This document shows, one piece after another, positions 24,941 to 34,265 of a stretch of DNA of 37,926 nucleotides. The DNA lies in the NCBI RefSeq assembly GCF_000723885.1, contig NZ_CCDG010000076.1:1-37926 (forward strand), written 5' to 3'. The number at the start of each line of letters is the position of its first letter. The first letter of the stretch is position 1. The position numbers and the translations under genes are program-made. The stretch is from Paenibacillus camerounensis. Its GTDB lineage: Bacteria > Bacillota > Bacilli > Paenibacillales > Paenibacillaceae. The notes beneath the pieces were generated by a model that searched no databases, had not been told where the DNA came from, and worked only from the letters and a program-made list of their open reading frames with translations.

Positions 24941-25768
24941 ATGGATTGGGGATTATTATTAGAGTACGGCTGGGTATTGCTTGTACTGGTCGCACTGGAG
25001 GGACTACTGGCTGCAGACAACGCACTTGTACTGGCCATTATGGTCAAACACCTTCCTGATGAGGAGCGCAAAAAAGCGCTGTTTTACGGTTTGGCAGGAG
25101 CCTTCGTGTTCCGGTTCGGTTCCCTTTTTGTCATCTCGTATCTGGTGGATATCTGGCAGGTACAAGCTATCGGAGCACTTTACCTGCTATTCATAGCAGG
25201 GAATCATATCTTCCGAAAGCTGCTTATTAAAAAGCCGGTCACCGACGAAGCTGTGGAAAGCGGCAGCCCGAAAGCGGTCGACAAAAAGAAAGCCGGCTTC
25301 TGGTTCACCGTACTTAAGGTTGAGGTAGCTGACATCGCATTTGCAGTCGATTCCATTCTGGCTGCAGTTGCACTTGCTGTAGCCCTTCCGCCAAGCGGCA
25401 TCGGCCACATCGGCGGCCTCGACGGCGGCCAGTTCCTCGTTATCTTCGCCGGCGGATTTATCGGACTGATTATCATGCGGTTTGCGGCTTCCTTCTTCGT
25501 TAAGCTGCTGCATACCCGTCCGGGTCTGGAAATCGCGGCCTTCTTCATCGTAGGCTGGGTAGGGGTTAAGCTTACTGTCATTACACTCGCCCACCCGTCT
25601 TTGGGAGTTCTGTCCGAAGACTTCGCACACAGCACATGGTGGAAAACACTCTTCTACGTTGTTCTGATTATCATCGCCGCTACCGGCTGGTTCCTGAGCA
25701 GCAAGGTTGAAGAAGTAAAGACCGACGAGAACCCGATCAAGGAAGTTGACCAACAGCTGGGCAAATAA
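24941..25768 (+). CDS. TerC-family membrane protein, manganese exporter (YkoY/MeeY-like)
   Basis: A 275-residue polytopic membrane protein of the TerC family. The hallmark first helices read ALEGLLAADNALVLAIMVKHLP (about 19-40), with the acidic residues thought to bind metal; the second half repeats the motif as VEVADIAFAVDSILAA (about 129-144). About seven to nine hydrophobic segments are visible. In Bacillus, YkoY (MeeY) and YceF (MeeF) export Mn2+ and help load secreted enzymes with it. The Mn riboswitch directly upstream supports this role. I chose ATG at 24941 because AGGAGG lies 8 nt before it; 18 more in-frame codons overlap the leader. A terminator follows. Confidence 0.92.
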   Translation: MDWGLLLEYGWVLLVLVALEGLLAADNALVLAIMVKHLPDEERKKALFYGLAGAFVFRFGSLFVISYLVDIWQVQAIGALYLLFIAGNHIFRKLLIKKPVTDEAVESGSPKAVDKKKAGFWFTVLKVEVADIAFAVDSILAAVALAVALPPSGIGHIGGLDGGQFLVIFAGGFIGLIIMRFAASFFVKLLHTRPGLEIAAFFIVGWVGVKLTVITLAHPSLGVLSEDFAHSTWWKTLFYVVLIIIAATGWFLSSKVEEVKTDENPIKEVDQQLGK

Positions 25769-25799
25769 TGGAAATGATTGAATACCCGCTTTAGACGAT

Positions 25800-25845
25800 A
25801 ACCCGGAAGCTGTCCCCTCACAGGGGCAGCCTTCCGGGTTATTTG
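25800..25845 (+). terminator. Intrinsic terminator of the TerC gene
   Basis: AACCCGGAAG-CTG-TCCCCT paired with AGGGG-CAG-CCTTCCGGGTT makes a long stem with a 3-nt loop, followed by ATTT. It begins about 30 bp after the stop. Confidence 0.75.
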
Positions 25846-26028
25846 CTTACTGATTCTTCTGACCATGCTTAGGAGGCTAAATGCCGGCTATCACCTGACT
25901 TTTTCACACAAATTCGAACGTTGCACTATTTACCGCTGCTCCTATGAGATTATAAGCTAGGTTATAAGCAGGAACGGAGGCGCTTGCAAGACAGGCAGCC
26001 CCGTAATTCAAGAGGCAGGAGATTATAT

Positions 26029-28626
26029 ATGACTACTACTAATACCGCTCCCCTTAATCAAGAAAATTCCTTACTGCACGATTTCCGGCTGGACCAGGTT
26101 GCCGTGACCGATCCCTATCTGGTAAATGCCTTTTCCAAAGAAGTGCTGTATCTCAAAAGCTTTGACCTTGACCGGCTGGTTGCCGGCTTCCGTGAAAACC
26201 GCGGCCTGCCTGCCAGAGGCGAGAAATATCCCGGCTGGGAAAGCACCGAAATCCGCGGCCACACGCTGGGTCATTATCTGAGCGCACTCTCCCAGGCTTA
26301 CGCGGCTACACGCAGCAGCCACCTGCTGCAGCGCCTGGAGTATCTGATTGCTGAGCTTGCATTATGCCAATTTGACAGCGGTTACCTCTCCGCATTTCCT
26401 GAACAGTTATTTGATAATGTCGAGAACCGTCAGCCCGCCTGGGTACCCTGGTATACGATGCATAAGATCATTGCGGGACTTAACGCAGCATACTGTGCTA
26501 CCGGAAGCAATACTGCCTACACACTGGTAACCGGACTTGGCAACTGGGTGCACCGGCGCAGCACGGGCTGGTCAGCAGAAATTCAGGAGCGTGTATTATC
26601 TGTCGAGTACGGCGGAATGAATGACTGCCTCTATGAGCTGTATACTATCTCAGGCGATGAGCGCCATCTGCACGCAGCCCATATGTTCGACGAGCTGAGT
26701 CTGTTCACTCCCGTGCATGAAGGCAGGGATATTCTGAAGGGCAAGCACGCCAACACAACAATTCCGAAATTCCTTGGTGCACTGAGCCGGTACCGGGTAC
26801 TGGGCGAAAGTGAGCGGTTCTACCTGGAGGCTGCGCAGCAGTTCTGGGATATGGTTGTTCTTCACCACAGCTATATTACCGGCGGCAACAGTGAATGGGA
26901 GCATTTCGGCGACCCGGACATTCTGGATGCAGAGCGCTCGAACTTCACAGCAGAGACTTGCAACACCTACAATATGCTGAAGCTTAGCAGGGAGCTGTTT
27001 AAGATTACCCGTGAAGCGAAATACATGGATTTTTATGAAAATACCTTTATCAACGCGATCCTGTCATCACAGAATCCGGACACCGGGATGACGATGTATT
27101 TTCAGCCGATGGCCACCGGCTATTTCAAGGTGTACAGCTCCGCGTTTGATCATTTCTGGTGCTGCACAGGAACCGGTATGGAGAGCTTCTCCAAGCTGAA
27201 TGACAGCCTGTACTTCCATGGCGGCGGCAGCATCTATGTGAACCAGTATATTAGCTCCACCGTACTTGCAGAGGAATACGGAATTGAGCTGATTCAGACG
27301 GCCAATCTTCCTTATGAGGACACGGCCGAGTTCAGGATTCGTACGCTAAAAGAGCCGGCACGGCCTGTTGCCCTGCATCTGCGTCTGCCAGACTGGCTGG
27401 CTGGCGAGGCGGAACTGACGCTTAACGGGCAGCAGCAAGCCCTTAATCTGTCAGGCCGCTACGCTGTGCTGGAGCGGACCTGGTCCAGCGGGGATACGTT
27501 CAATCTGCGGCTGCCGATGAAGCCGTCCTGCCATACGCTGCCGGATGCCGCGAACGTCGCCGCTTTCCGGTATGGTCCGGTGGTTCTGAGCGCTGCACTA
27601 GGTACAGAAGATTTGGCGGAATCGGCAACCGGCGTGGATGTCAGTGTGCCGACCCGCAACATGCTGGTCAAGGATTTCATCACACCTGCGGGCCAGAGCG
27701 CGGAGAGCTGGCTGAAGGATTTCGATCAGCATTTCATCCAAAAGGACGGGGAATTGGCCTTCATGCTCCAGGGTACGGACGAAGACGGCCGGCTGGAGTT
27801 CACCCCCCACTACAAGCAGCATGAACAGCGCTACGGAATCTACTGGAAGCTTGTAGAAGCCGATTCTGCGGAGCTGCAGGAGCATATTCTGCAGGGCAAA
27901 CAGCGACAGCGTGTAGAGGATGCCACTATTGACAGCCTGCCGGTGGGCAATGACCAGTACGAGCTTGAGCATCAGATCAAAGGCGAACACACAACGGTTG
28001 CCACCTGGGACGGCTACAACATCAGGCAGGCCGAGAATAACGGCTGGTTCAGCTACCGGCTCAAGGTTCTGCCGCAGCAGGACAACTATCTGTCGGTCAC
28101 CTACTTCTCCGGCAACAACGGCAAGACCATTGACCTTTATGCAGACGGCAAGCTGCTCGCCAGCGACACGCTGATGACGGATAAACCGCGTTCCTTCTAT
28201 TCAAAAAGCTATCTGCTTCCAGCTGCTGCTGTTCAGGAACGGACAGAGCTTGAGATCAAGTTCGTCGTCCCCGGTGCAATGAACGGAATCTTTGATCTGC
28301 TGCGGTTAATGAGCGGCTTCGATCAGACTGCAGCACTCGGGCGCCTGAGCTTTGATACCGGAGCCCTTGACCAGCCGTTCAACGCAGAACGCAGCAGCTA
28401 TACGCTGACTGTTCCATACAAGACACAGGCGGTAGTGCTTACTGCAGGATTGTCGCATAAGAATGCCCTGCTCTACTGCGGCGGCATCCTGATTGATGAT
28501 ACACGGCCAAGAACCGTCTTCCTGCAGCAAGACAGCACCCTGCTGACGCTTACCGTTACAGCAGAGGATCATGTTACAACGAAGGATTACACCATCACTA
28601 TCCTCAAAAATCCGGAACCGGTGTAA
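26029..28626 (+). CDS. GH127 beta-L-arabinofuranosidase with C-terminal cadherin-like domain
   Basis: An 865-residue protein of glycoside hydrolase family 127 (old DUF1680), retaining enzymes that release beta-L-arabinofuranose with a zinc-bound cysteine nucleophile. The (alpha/alpha)6 core covers about residues 20-420, with WYTMHKIIAGL (about 130-140). Metal ligands and nucleophile are visible: Glu 309 and Cys 311 in AETCNTYNM and Cys 378-Cys 379 in FWCCTGTGMES; the acid/base Glu is probably in SEWEHFG (288-294). Beta-sandwich modules follow, and the last 80 or so residues (LDQPFNAERSSYTLTV ... KDYTITI) resemble a cadherin-like beta-sandwich domain. There is no signal peptide. AGGAG precedes the ATG; a TTG 15 codons upstream is less likely. 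It is monocistronic, ending at a terminator. Confidence 0.85.
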   Translation: MTTTNTAPLNQENSLLHDFRLDQVAVTDPYLVNAFSKEVLYLKSFDLDRLVAGFRENRGLPARGEKYPGWESTEIRGHTLGHYLSALSQAYAATRSSHLLQRLEYLIAELALCQFDSGYLSAFPEQLFDNVENRQPAWVPWYTMHKIIAGLNAAYCATGSNTAYTLVTGLGNWVHRRSTGWSAEIQERVLSVEYGGMNDCLYELYTISGDERHLHAAHMFDELSLFTPVHEGRDILKGKHANTTIPKFLGALSRYRVLGESERFYLEAAQQFWDMVVLHHSYITGGNSEWEHFGDPDILDAERSNFTAETCNTYNMLKLSRELFKITREAKYMDFYENTFINAILSSQNPDTGMTMYFQPMATGYFKVYSSAFDHFWCCTGTGMESFSKLNDSLYFHGGGSIYVNQYISSTVLAEEYGIELIQTANLPYEDTAEFRIRTLKEPARPVALHLRLPDWLAGEAELTLNGQQQALNLSGRYAVLERTWSSGDTFNLRLPMKPSCHTLPDAANVAAFRYGPVVLSAALGTEDLAESATGVDVSVPTRNMLVKDFITPAGQSAESWLKDFDQHFIQKDGELAFMLQGTDEDGRLEFTPHYKQHEQRYGIYWKLVEADSAELQEHILQGKQRQRVEDATIDSLPVGNDQYELEHQIKGEHTTVATWDGYNIRQAENNGWFSYRLKVLPQQDNYLSVTYFSGNNGKTIDLYADGKLLASDTLMTDKPRSFYSKSYLLPAAAVQERTELEIKFVVPGAMNGIFDLLRLMSGFDQTAALGRLSFDTGALDQPFNAERSSYTLTVPYKTQAVVLTAGLSHKNALLYCGGILIDDTRPRTVFLQQDSTLLTLTVTAEDHVTTKDYTITILKNPEPV

Positions 28627-28663
28627 GGCCGGTTAACCGGAGCATCCAGGCTTCACTTACGCC

Positions 28664-28713
28664 AAAAAACCGTTCTGTACACGCTGGTTCTCCTGCGCTC
28701 AGAACGGTTTTTT
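28664..28713. terminator. Bidirectional terminator between convergent genes
   Basis: AAAAAACCGTTCTG and CAGAACGGTTTTTT form a 14-bp perfect inverted repeat with T runs on both strands. It lies between the plus-strand GH127 gene and the minus-strand SLH-protein gene. Confidence 0.85.
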
Positions 28714-28719
28714 GGGACC

Positions 28720-28770
28720 GGAATACAGGATCTTCAGCTTTCCCGAAAGAAAGTAGCCGTCCTGTATTCC
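28720..28770. terminator. Second inverted repeat in the convergent gap
   Basis: GGAATACAGGA and TCCTGTATTCC form an 11-bp perfect stem 28 bp beyond the SLH-protein gene's stop. It has no T run, so it may serve as a 3'-end stabiliser; the stronger terminator lies just beyond it. Confidence 0.5.
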
Positions 28771-28797
28771 GTTGCCGGGATAAGTGCCCCGGTTACC

Positions 28798-31161
28798 TTA
28801 ATATTGCTGGCCGATGGACGTATCCGTCTTGCCCTGCAGCTCTACCAGCTTCATAATAACGGCTGCTGCCTGAGCTTTGGTTACCTGCTGCTGCGGATTG
28901 AATCTGCCGTTATCGCCCTGGAGAAGCCCCAGCCGCACAACGAGTGCTACAGCACCCTTATCCTTAATGGATGTACTGTCGCTGAAGCTGGTAACCGTTA
29001 CGTCGTTGTCCAGGAAGGCGGCAAGCTTGCTGTATTTCAGGAAAGAAGCCAGCAGCACTGCAAGCTGCTCACGGGTAAGGCTGTCCTCCGGCTTCACCAC
29101 AGCGTCCTTGTTCAGCCAGCTGCGGCTGACAGCATAGTTCACTGCACCGTAATATAAACTGTCAGGACTGACGCCCGCTACTGTATTGTTGTCCGCACTT
29201 GCGGTATATTGCGTATAATACGGCGTTGAGGCTTTGGCAATATAGTTAAGCCAGTCTCCTACCGAGATTACCTGATCCGGACTCACTTTCCCCTCCGCAT
29301 CCGGTGCGATGACCCCGTATTTCAACAATTCAGCCAGCTGTTTTTCTGCAGCATGACCTTTAATATCAACTACACTGTCAGCCGGAACGCTCTGTCCGCC
29401 CAGATTATAGTCGTACATTGCGAACCATTTGCCTGTCTGTGCATTCAGTACGTCATACGGTCTGGACACATCAATAAGTGCAGGAGAATAGACCAGGCTT
29501 ACTGTAGGATCGGTGTATCCGCCAGTGCTGAAATAACCTCCGCTTGTGCTGTACTGCAGCTTCAAAGAATACAGGCTCAAATATTTCTGCAAAGCCTCAG
29601 CCTTAGTGACTACCGGTGCCGGCTGCTTGGTAATTTTGCTTAAGACTGCATAATTATAATTCTGATAAGACTGCAGTTTGCCGTAGAGATCCAGTGCGAT
29701 TGTAATTGAATTTTCGCTTACCGGGATATTGTCATAGTAGCGCTGGAATTCAAACCGGTACCCCTTATCATTCGGCAGGACGCTCCAGGTCCCCCCATGC
29801 TCAGCCAGCTTCAGGTTGCTGCTGGCCTGATCATACAAGCGGTTTATCAGCGACAGGGCCTGCTCCTTGGCTTCAGCCTGGCTCAGCTTCTTACTTCCGG
29901 CAGGAACAGCTTCAGCCTTCTGCGTACTGTCTAACGGGAAGGAGTACTGCTCCACCTGAAACTGCAGAACCTCACCAGTCGTGGCGTTCACTTCTGCATA
30001 AGTGCGTCCGGGCATTCCTGTCATGTTGACTTCAGAGGTATCACTCCAGACCAGCGACCATACTTTTTGCTTGCCGTTCTGGTAATTGGCGCTGAGCGTC
30101 TGCCCGGTTAGCTTGCGGTTCGCCGGGATGGCGGCTACCTTCTTCACCTGCTTGACCGCTTCATCGACGGTAAGCTCTTTACCGCCGGTTACCGGCTTGA
30201 AAATTTCTTTACCGGCTGGTACGGCTTCATAAACGACCGGAACAGCACCTACATCACTGCCTTCATAGTCAATCCGTTTGCCGGTCTGGGCATCAATCGG
30301 GTACAGCGCTTCATTCTGGGGTCTCCATCCGAGCACCCAGGTGTCCACCTCGCCCTTTTTGTAGACAGGGGTGTAATACAGCGTGACATCAAAGGTCTCT
30401 TTAAATATCTTCTCCGCCTGTTCCTTGGAAACCGCAGGCTTTGCAGACGGGTACTTCAGACCGGAGGTTGTTTTATTGAACTGCATCACATTTCCGCCGC
30501 CGTCTATTGTAACCCGAACGGAATCATTGGATGACGGGAGCCCGTTAACCAGAAGATTAAAGTAGAAAGAGTACTGTACCGGTCCGAAAAGGGCCGATTC
30601 ATTCATGATAATATTCTCTTCCTGCTGCAGATCACTGCTTTTGAGTGTTGGAGCTGCCTGAGAGATGAAGCTCTTTGCTTTCTCCAATGCCTCAGCCCGC
30701 GATACCTTAGGGGGATAGAAATTGTCCGCCTGCCCTGTAAACGGAGAATACAGGTATGTAGAGATCAGATCGCCTGTCATGGCATCGACCTCACTGGAGA
30801 AGCCGAAGGTGGAGCTGCCGGTGCGGAATTCCCACTGGATATTCCAGGTCAGCTGATCCGGATTCATCGGATAAGAGTTGCCTGAACCAAGCTGAGTGTA
30901 GGAGACGGTGGCATCCTTCAACACAGGGAATAAGGACTTAACCTTAGCCACCGCCTGCTCCTGGGTAATCTTGGCTTCTGCCGGATCAGGTGTCTCAGCA
31001 CCTGCCTGGGCAGCGTTTGCCGGTACTGCTTGTACAGTAACACTGGAACTGGAATCTGCTGCAGCGGCTAATCCGCCAGGCAGCATTAATGCAACCGCTA
31101 CGGAAGTAATCAGGGCAGCTTTGGCGGTCTGCCTGATGAAGGGTTTCCTTTTGTTACTCAA
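28798..31161 (-). CDS. Secreted YcdB/PepSY-repeat protein with C-terminal SLH domains
   Basis: A 787-residue exported protein. A signal peptide (basic KRKPFIRQ, hydrophobic core, AAAADS near 36) is followed by about 550 residues of repeated PepSY/YcdB-type modules; each begins with a helix such as ITQEQAVAKVKSLFP, VSRAEALEKAKSFI or LSQAEAKEQALSLI and ends with strands such as DAMTGDLIS, DAQTGKRIDY and NATTGEVLQF. The last 170 or so residues hold S-layer homology repeats (ISVGDWLNYIAKA; LTREQLAVLLASFL; VTKAQAAAVIMKLVEL), which bind pyruvylated cell-wall polymer. PepSY domains are thought to inhibit proteases, but the role here is unknown. I chose TTG at 31161: AGGAGG is 9 nt upstream, whereas the in-frame ATG at 31170 directly abuts AGGAGG and could not be used. 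Confidence 0.8.
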   Translation of the reverse strand: MSNKRKPFIRQTAKAALITSVAVALMLPGGLAAAADSSSSVTVQAVPANAAQAGAETPDPAEAKITQEQAVAKVKSLFPVLKDATVSYTQLGSGNSYPMNPDQLTWNIQWEFRTGSSTFGFSSEVDAMTGDLISTYLYSPFTGQADNFYPPKVSRAEALEKAKSFISQAAPTLKSSDLQQEENIIMNESALFGPVQYSFYFNLLVNGLPSSNDSVRVTIDGGGNVMQFNKTTSGLKYPSAKPAVSKEQAEKIFKETFDVTLYYTPVYKKGEVDTWVLGWRPQNEALYPIDAQTGKRIDYEGSDVGAVPVVYEAVPAGKEIFKPVTGGKELTVDEAVKQVKKVAAIPANRKLTGQTLSANYQNGKQKVWSLVWSDTSEVNMTGMPGRTYAEVNATTGEVLQFQVEQYSFPLDSTQKAEAVPAGSKKLSQAEAKEQALSLINRLYDQASSNLKLAEHGGTWSVLPNDKGYRFEFQRYYDNIPVSENSITIALDLYGKLQSYQNYNYAVLSKITKQPAPVVTKAEALQKYLSLYSLKLQYSTSGGYFSTGGYTDPTVSLVYSPALIDVSRPYDVLNAQTGKWFAMYDYNLGGQSVPADSVVDIKGHAAEKQLAELLKYGVIAPDAEGKVSPDQVISVGDWLNYIAKASTPYYTQYTASADNNTVAGVSPDSLYYGAVNYAVSRSWLNKDAVVKPEDSLTREQLAVLLASFLKYSKLAAFLDNDVTVTSFSDSTSIKDKGAVALVVRLGLLQGDNGRFNPQQQVTKAQAAAVIMKLVELQGKTDTSIGQQY

Positions 31162-31170
31162 AAATATCAT

Positions 31171-31245
31171 CCTCCTAAAAGTTTTGTAAGCATTAGCTTC
31201 CTGAGTATTCTTCGTACAAAACTTACTTCGGAAGCATAAGCTTAA
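31171..31245 (-). promoter_or_regulatory. SD-proximal leader element of the SLH-protein gene
   Basis: On the minus strand, CTTATGCTTCCGAAGT is followed by AAGTTTTGTA, 26 nt, TACAAAACTT, two T and AGGAGG. The 10-bp helix (31215-31224 with 31179-31188) is perfect. The whole block parallels 23918-23990 before nifB. A GGAAGC within the interval can also pair with the preceding GCTTCC, giving an alternative fold. Confidence 0.6.
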
Positions 31246-31272
31246 GTTTTGTTACCCTGAACCCAGCAATAT

Positions 31273-31286
31273 AGCAAGCGCTTACT
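31273..31286. promoter_or_regulatory. Possible CcpA (cre-like) palindrome in the SLH-protein leader
   Basis: AGCAAGCGCTTACT keeps the AANCGNT core of cre sites but misses the outer T and A. It lies about 35-45 bp downstream of the -10 candidate, a position that would suit roadblock control. Confidence 0.25.
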
Positions 31287-31318
31287 TTCTATTCGGCTAG
31301 AAAACGATCCTCTCCTAA

Positions 31319-31347
31319 ATTATAAATACAAATACATAACTTTTCCA
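31319..31347 (-). promoter_or_regulatory. Candidate promoter of the SLH-protein gene
   Basis: On the minus strand, TGGAAA, 17 bp, TATAAT. The -10 is perfect and the -35 matches 4 of 6. The start of transcription would be near 31312, giving a leader of about 150 nt. Confidence 0.5.
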
Positions 31348-31445
31348 TATTTTATTTGTGACAGGAAATTTCAGGAGTAACCATGAGCCGACCCTGTTCC
31401 TGTATATTTGCTAAAAATGAACAGGATGCCCCTCCATACCCTTCT

Positions 31446-31487
31446 AAAAAAATAGAGTGTCTACAGGCTTTGCACCCGAAGACACTC
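31446..31487 (-). terminator. Intrinsic terminator of the beta-glucoside operon
   Basis: On the minus strand, GAGTGTCT ... AGACACTC (8-bp stem) is followed by TATTTTTTT, 9 bp after the 6-phospho-beta-glucosidase stop. Confidence 0.8.
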
Positions 31488-31495
31488 CATATACA

Positions 31496-32959
31496 TTATG
31501 AATTGTACAGCTCCGCCCCGTTCGTGGCGATAACCTGCTTGTACCAGTAAAAGCTCTTTTTGCGCAGGCGGGCCAGTGTACCGCCCCCCTCATCATCCTG
31601 ATCGACGTAGATATAGCCGTACCTCTTACGCATCTCTGAAGTGGAGGCGGAGATCAGATCGATACAGCCCCAGCTCGTGTAGCCCATCAGCTCCACACCG
31701 TCCTCAATCGCTTCGGCCATCTGGGCAATATGCTGTGCCAGATAATCGATCCGGTAGTCATCGCGGATGCTGCCGTCTTCAGCTACCTCATCCGCTGCGC
31801 CAAGCCCGTTCTCCACCACAAACAGCGGGATCTGGTAGCGGTCATGCATTTCCTTCAGCACCACCCGCAGTCCGATCGGATCAATCTGCCAGCCCCAGTC
31901 TGAGGTCTGGAGGTACGGGTTCGCCAGGCCGGTGGACAGATTGCCTGCGGTAGTAGCGGTAATGGAGTTATCCGTGCTTACCGCCGAGGACATGTAGTAG
32001 CTGAAGGAGAGGAAATCCACCAGATTCTCCTGTAGAATCTCCACGTCGCCGGGCAGCATTTCAATGCTCACCCCATGCTTTTTCAGGTGCCGCTGAATAT
32101 AGGATGGATAATAGCCTCTGACCTGAACATCGGAGCAGAACTGGGCCATCTGGTTCTCCGCCTGGGCCTGGAGGACATCCTCCGGGCGGCAGGAATATGG
32201 ATAGAGCAGCTTGCGGGCCAGCATGCAGCCGATGCTAAACTCAGGGTTAATCTCCCGGCCCCGCTTCACAGCCAGCGCACTTGCAACAAACTGGTGATGA
32301 AGCGCCTGGAAGGCCACCTGCTTCTCATTCTCCACGCCGTCCATGATGATGCCTGCACCAAGAAACGGAGCTTTTAGTGTACAGTTAATCTCGTTAAAGG
32401 TCAGCCAGTATTTCACTTTGTCTTTGTAACGGGTGAACACAGTGTCAGCATATCGGAGGAACAGCTCCACCAGCTCACGGGAAGCCCAGCCATTGTACTT
32501 GGTGACGAGATGCACAGGCATCTCGTAATGGGAGATGGTGACGAGCGGCTCCATATTATATTTGCGCAGCTCGTCGAATACTTCATCGTAAAAGCGCAGT
32601 CCTTCTTCATTCGGCTCCGTCTCCTCCCCGGTCGGGAAGATACGCGGCCAGGAGATCGACAGGCGGAATACCTTGAAGCCCATCTCGGCGAACAAGGCGA
32701 TATCCTCCTTGTACCGGTGGTAGAAGCCGATCCCGCGGCGTTTAGGGTAGTTGCCGTCACCGTTGTCGGCAATCGCCTCATACAGCTCAGCCCGGCTCAT
32801 CGACAGCAGCTGTTCCAGACTGTTACGTTCTCCGGGCGGGCAATATTTCACTACATCGGCGGTGGACAGCCCTTTGCCGCCCTCATTAAAAGCACCTTCG
32901 ACCTGGTTGGCCGCTACTGCGCCGCCCCACAGGAAATCTTTAGGAAACAGGCTGGGCAT
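31496..32959 (-). CDS. bglH: GH1 6-phospho-beta-glucosidase
   Basis: A 487-residue cytoplasmic family-1 glycoside hydrolase that cleaves the phosphorylated beta-glucosides delivered by the PTS. It opens FPKDFLWGGAVAANQVEGA, has RLSISWPRIFPTG (about 96-108), the acid/base Glu in TFNEIN (about 186-191) and the nucleophile Glu in FVVENGLG (about 385-392); the C-terminal GYTSWGCIDLISASTSEMRKRYG is typical of the 6-phospho branch. I chose ATG at 32959, with AAGGAGG 8 nt upstream; it overlaps the end of the IIC gene by 20 bp. The symbol is a family-level choice. Confidence 0.9.
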   Translation of the reverse strand: MPSLFPKDFLWGGAVAANQVEGAFNEGGKGLSTADVVKYCPPGERNSLEQLLSMSRAELYEAIADNGDGNYPKRRGIGFYHRYKEDIALFAEMGFKVFRLSISWPRIFPTGEETEPNEEGLRFYDEVFDELRKYNMEPLVTISHYEMPVHLVTKYNGWASRELVELFLRYADTVFTRYKDKVKYWLTFNEINCTLKAPFLGAGIIMDGVENEKQVAFQALHHQFVASALAVKRGREINPEFSIGCMLARKLLYPYSCRPEDVLQAQAENQMAQFCSDVQVRGYYPSYIQRHLKKHGVSIEMLPGDVEILQENLVDFLSFSYYMSSAVSTDNSITATTAGNLSTGLANPYLQTSDWGWQIDPIGLRVVLKEMHDRYQIPLFVVENGLGAADEVAEDGSIRDDYRIDYLAQHIAQMAEAIEDGVELMGYTSWGCIDLISASTSEMRKRYGYIYVDQDDEGGGTLARLRKKSFYWYKQVIATNGAELYNS

Positions 32960-34262
32960 TAGGGATGCCTCCTTTTTCCTTGCCTGCTGCTGCAGCTTCA
33001 GCCTGCTGCTCCTGCTCCAGCGCTTCGGCATCCGCTTTTTTGAAGAACGGATAGTAGATCAGGAAGCTTGCGGCAATCATGACCAGCTGGAATGCGCTGA
33101 CACGCCAGCCGCCGTTCATCCAGCCGTTGACGAGTACCGGAATGCCGAGCGGCACCTGAATACCATGGAGCACAGGCAGAACACCGATTGTAGTCAAAAG
33201 AATCGCCAGACCGCTGCTCACGAGCGGCGTTACAATGAACGGAATCATGAACCGCACGTTCAGCACCAGCGGCATTCCGAAGATTACAGGCTCGTTGACC
33301 CCGATTAAGCTTGGCACGATAGCCAGCTTGCCGAGCGTCTTATAGCGTGTGGATTTGGCGAACAGCATCGCGATAATCAGGCCAAGCGTAGCGCCCGCTC
33401 CGCCAATCAGCACATACACCGGGAAGAACGGTGAGCCGATGATATGCGTACCCTCTACACCTCTTTGGTAAGCGTCGAGATTTTCCAGACCCAGGGCAAC
33501 CCAGATTGGTCCGACTACCGAGTAGACAACGAGCGTACCGTGAACCCCGAAGAACCACAGCAGGTGGATTACGAAGATACAGATCAGCATGGCCCACCAC
33601 GTTCCGCCGAGACTGGTCAGCGGCAGCTGGATGATTGAGAAGACAAACTCATGCATATTGCCGTATTTGGTAGCTGCAAAAATGGCGCTGAAGATCAGCA
33701 TCAGAATCGCAACGATGAAGCCCGGGGTCAGCGCTGCAAAAGATTTTTCAACCGTTGGCGGAACGCCCTTCGGCATTTTGATATAGAATTTTTTCTCCAG
33801 GACAAAGGTATAAATCTTGCCGACAACCAGCGCCAGTATAATGGCGACGAACAGTCCCTTAGCTCCCAGCCAGGAATAGCCGAACGCTTTGGTTGCGCCG
33901 TCGTCAAGCAGTCCCTTCGGTGTAACAAGCAGGAAGCTCATCAGGGCCAGTATCCCTGCCGAGAAGCCCTGCTGCTTATGCTGGGTGGCAAAGTTATAGG
34001 CAATTGAGAACACGGCATACAGCGCAATTACGTCTGTCGTTACCGTGGCCGGAATTGAAGTGTAATCCTTCAGTCCGGTGCTCTCCAGGAAGTTCTGGTA
34101 CGGCTCCAGCTTAAGCGCATTGATCAGGGAGAAAATCGCCCCCAGAATCAGGATCGGCATCAAAGCCATGAGGCCGTTGGAAATCGCGCTGATATACGTA
34201 TTTTTCTGAATCTTGGTACTGGCCTTCTGAATCTTGGATCTCCATTCTGCGGAGCCTGCCAT
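32940..34262 (-). CDS. licC: PTS lactose/cellobiose-family EIIC permease
   Basis: A 440-residue membrane channel of the Lac/cellobiose PTS family that carries a beta-glucoside such as cellobiose or lichenan oligomers during phosphorylation. After a cytoplasmic start (SAEWRSKIQKASTKIQKNTY), about ten hydrophobic segments follow, with the family landmarks SNGLMALMPILILGA (about 28-42), FFGVHGT (about 214-220), and the loop around IPSLIGVNEPVIFGMPLVLN (about 318-337) where the conserved Glu binds sugar. The C-terminal tail is rich in Glu, Gln and Ala. It starts 3 bp after the IIB stop and overlaps the hydrolase gene. Confidence 0.92.
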   Translation of the reverse strand: MAGSAEWRSKIQKASTKIQKNTYISAISNGLMALMPILILGAIFSLINALKLEPYQNFLESTGLKDYTSIPATVTTDVIALYAVFSIAYNFATQHKQQGFSAGILALMSFLLVTPKGLLDDGATKAFGYSWLGAKGLFVAIILALVVGKIYTFVLEKKFYIKMPKGVPPTVEKSFAALTPGFIVAILMLIFSAIFAATKYGNMHEFVFSIIQLPLTSLGGTWWAMLICIFVIHLLWFFGVHGTLVVYSVVGPIWVALGLENLDAYQRGVEGTHIIGSPFFPVYVLIGGAGATLGLIIAMLFAKSTRYKTLGKLAIVPSLIGVNEPVIFGMPLVLNVRFMIPFIVTPLVSSGLAILLTTIGVLPVLHGIQVPLGIPVLVNGWMNGGWRVSAFQLVMIAASFLIYYPFFKKADAEALEQEQQAEAAAAGKEKGGIPNAQPVS

Positions 34263-34265
34263 GAC

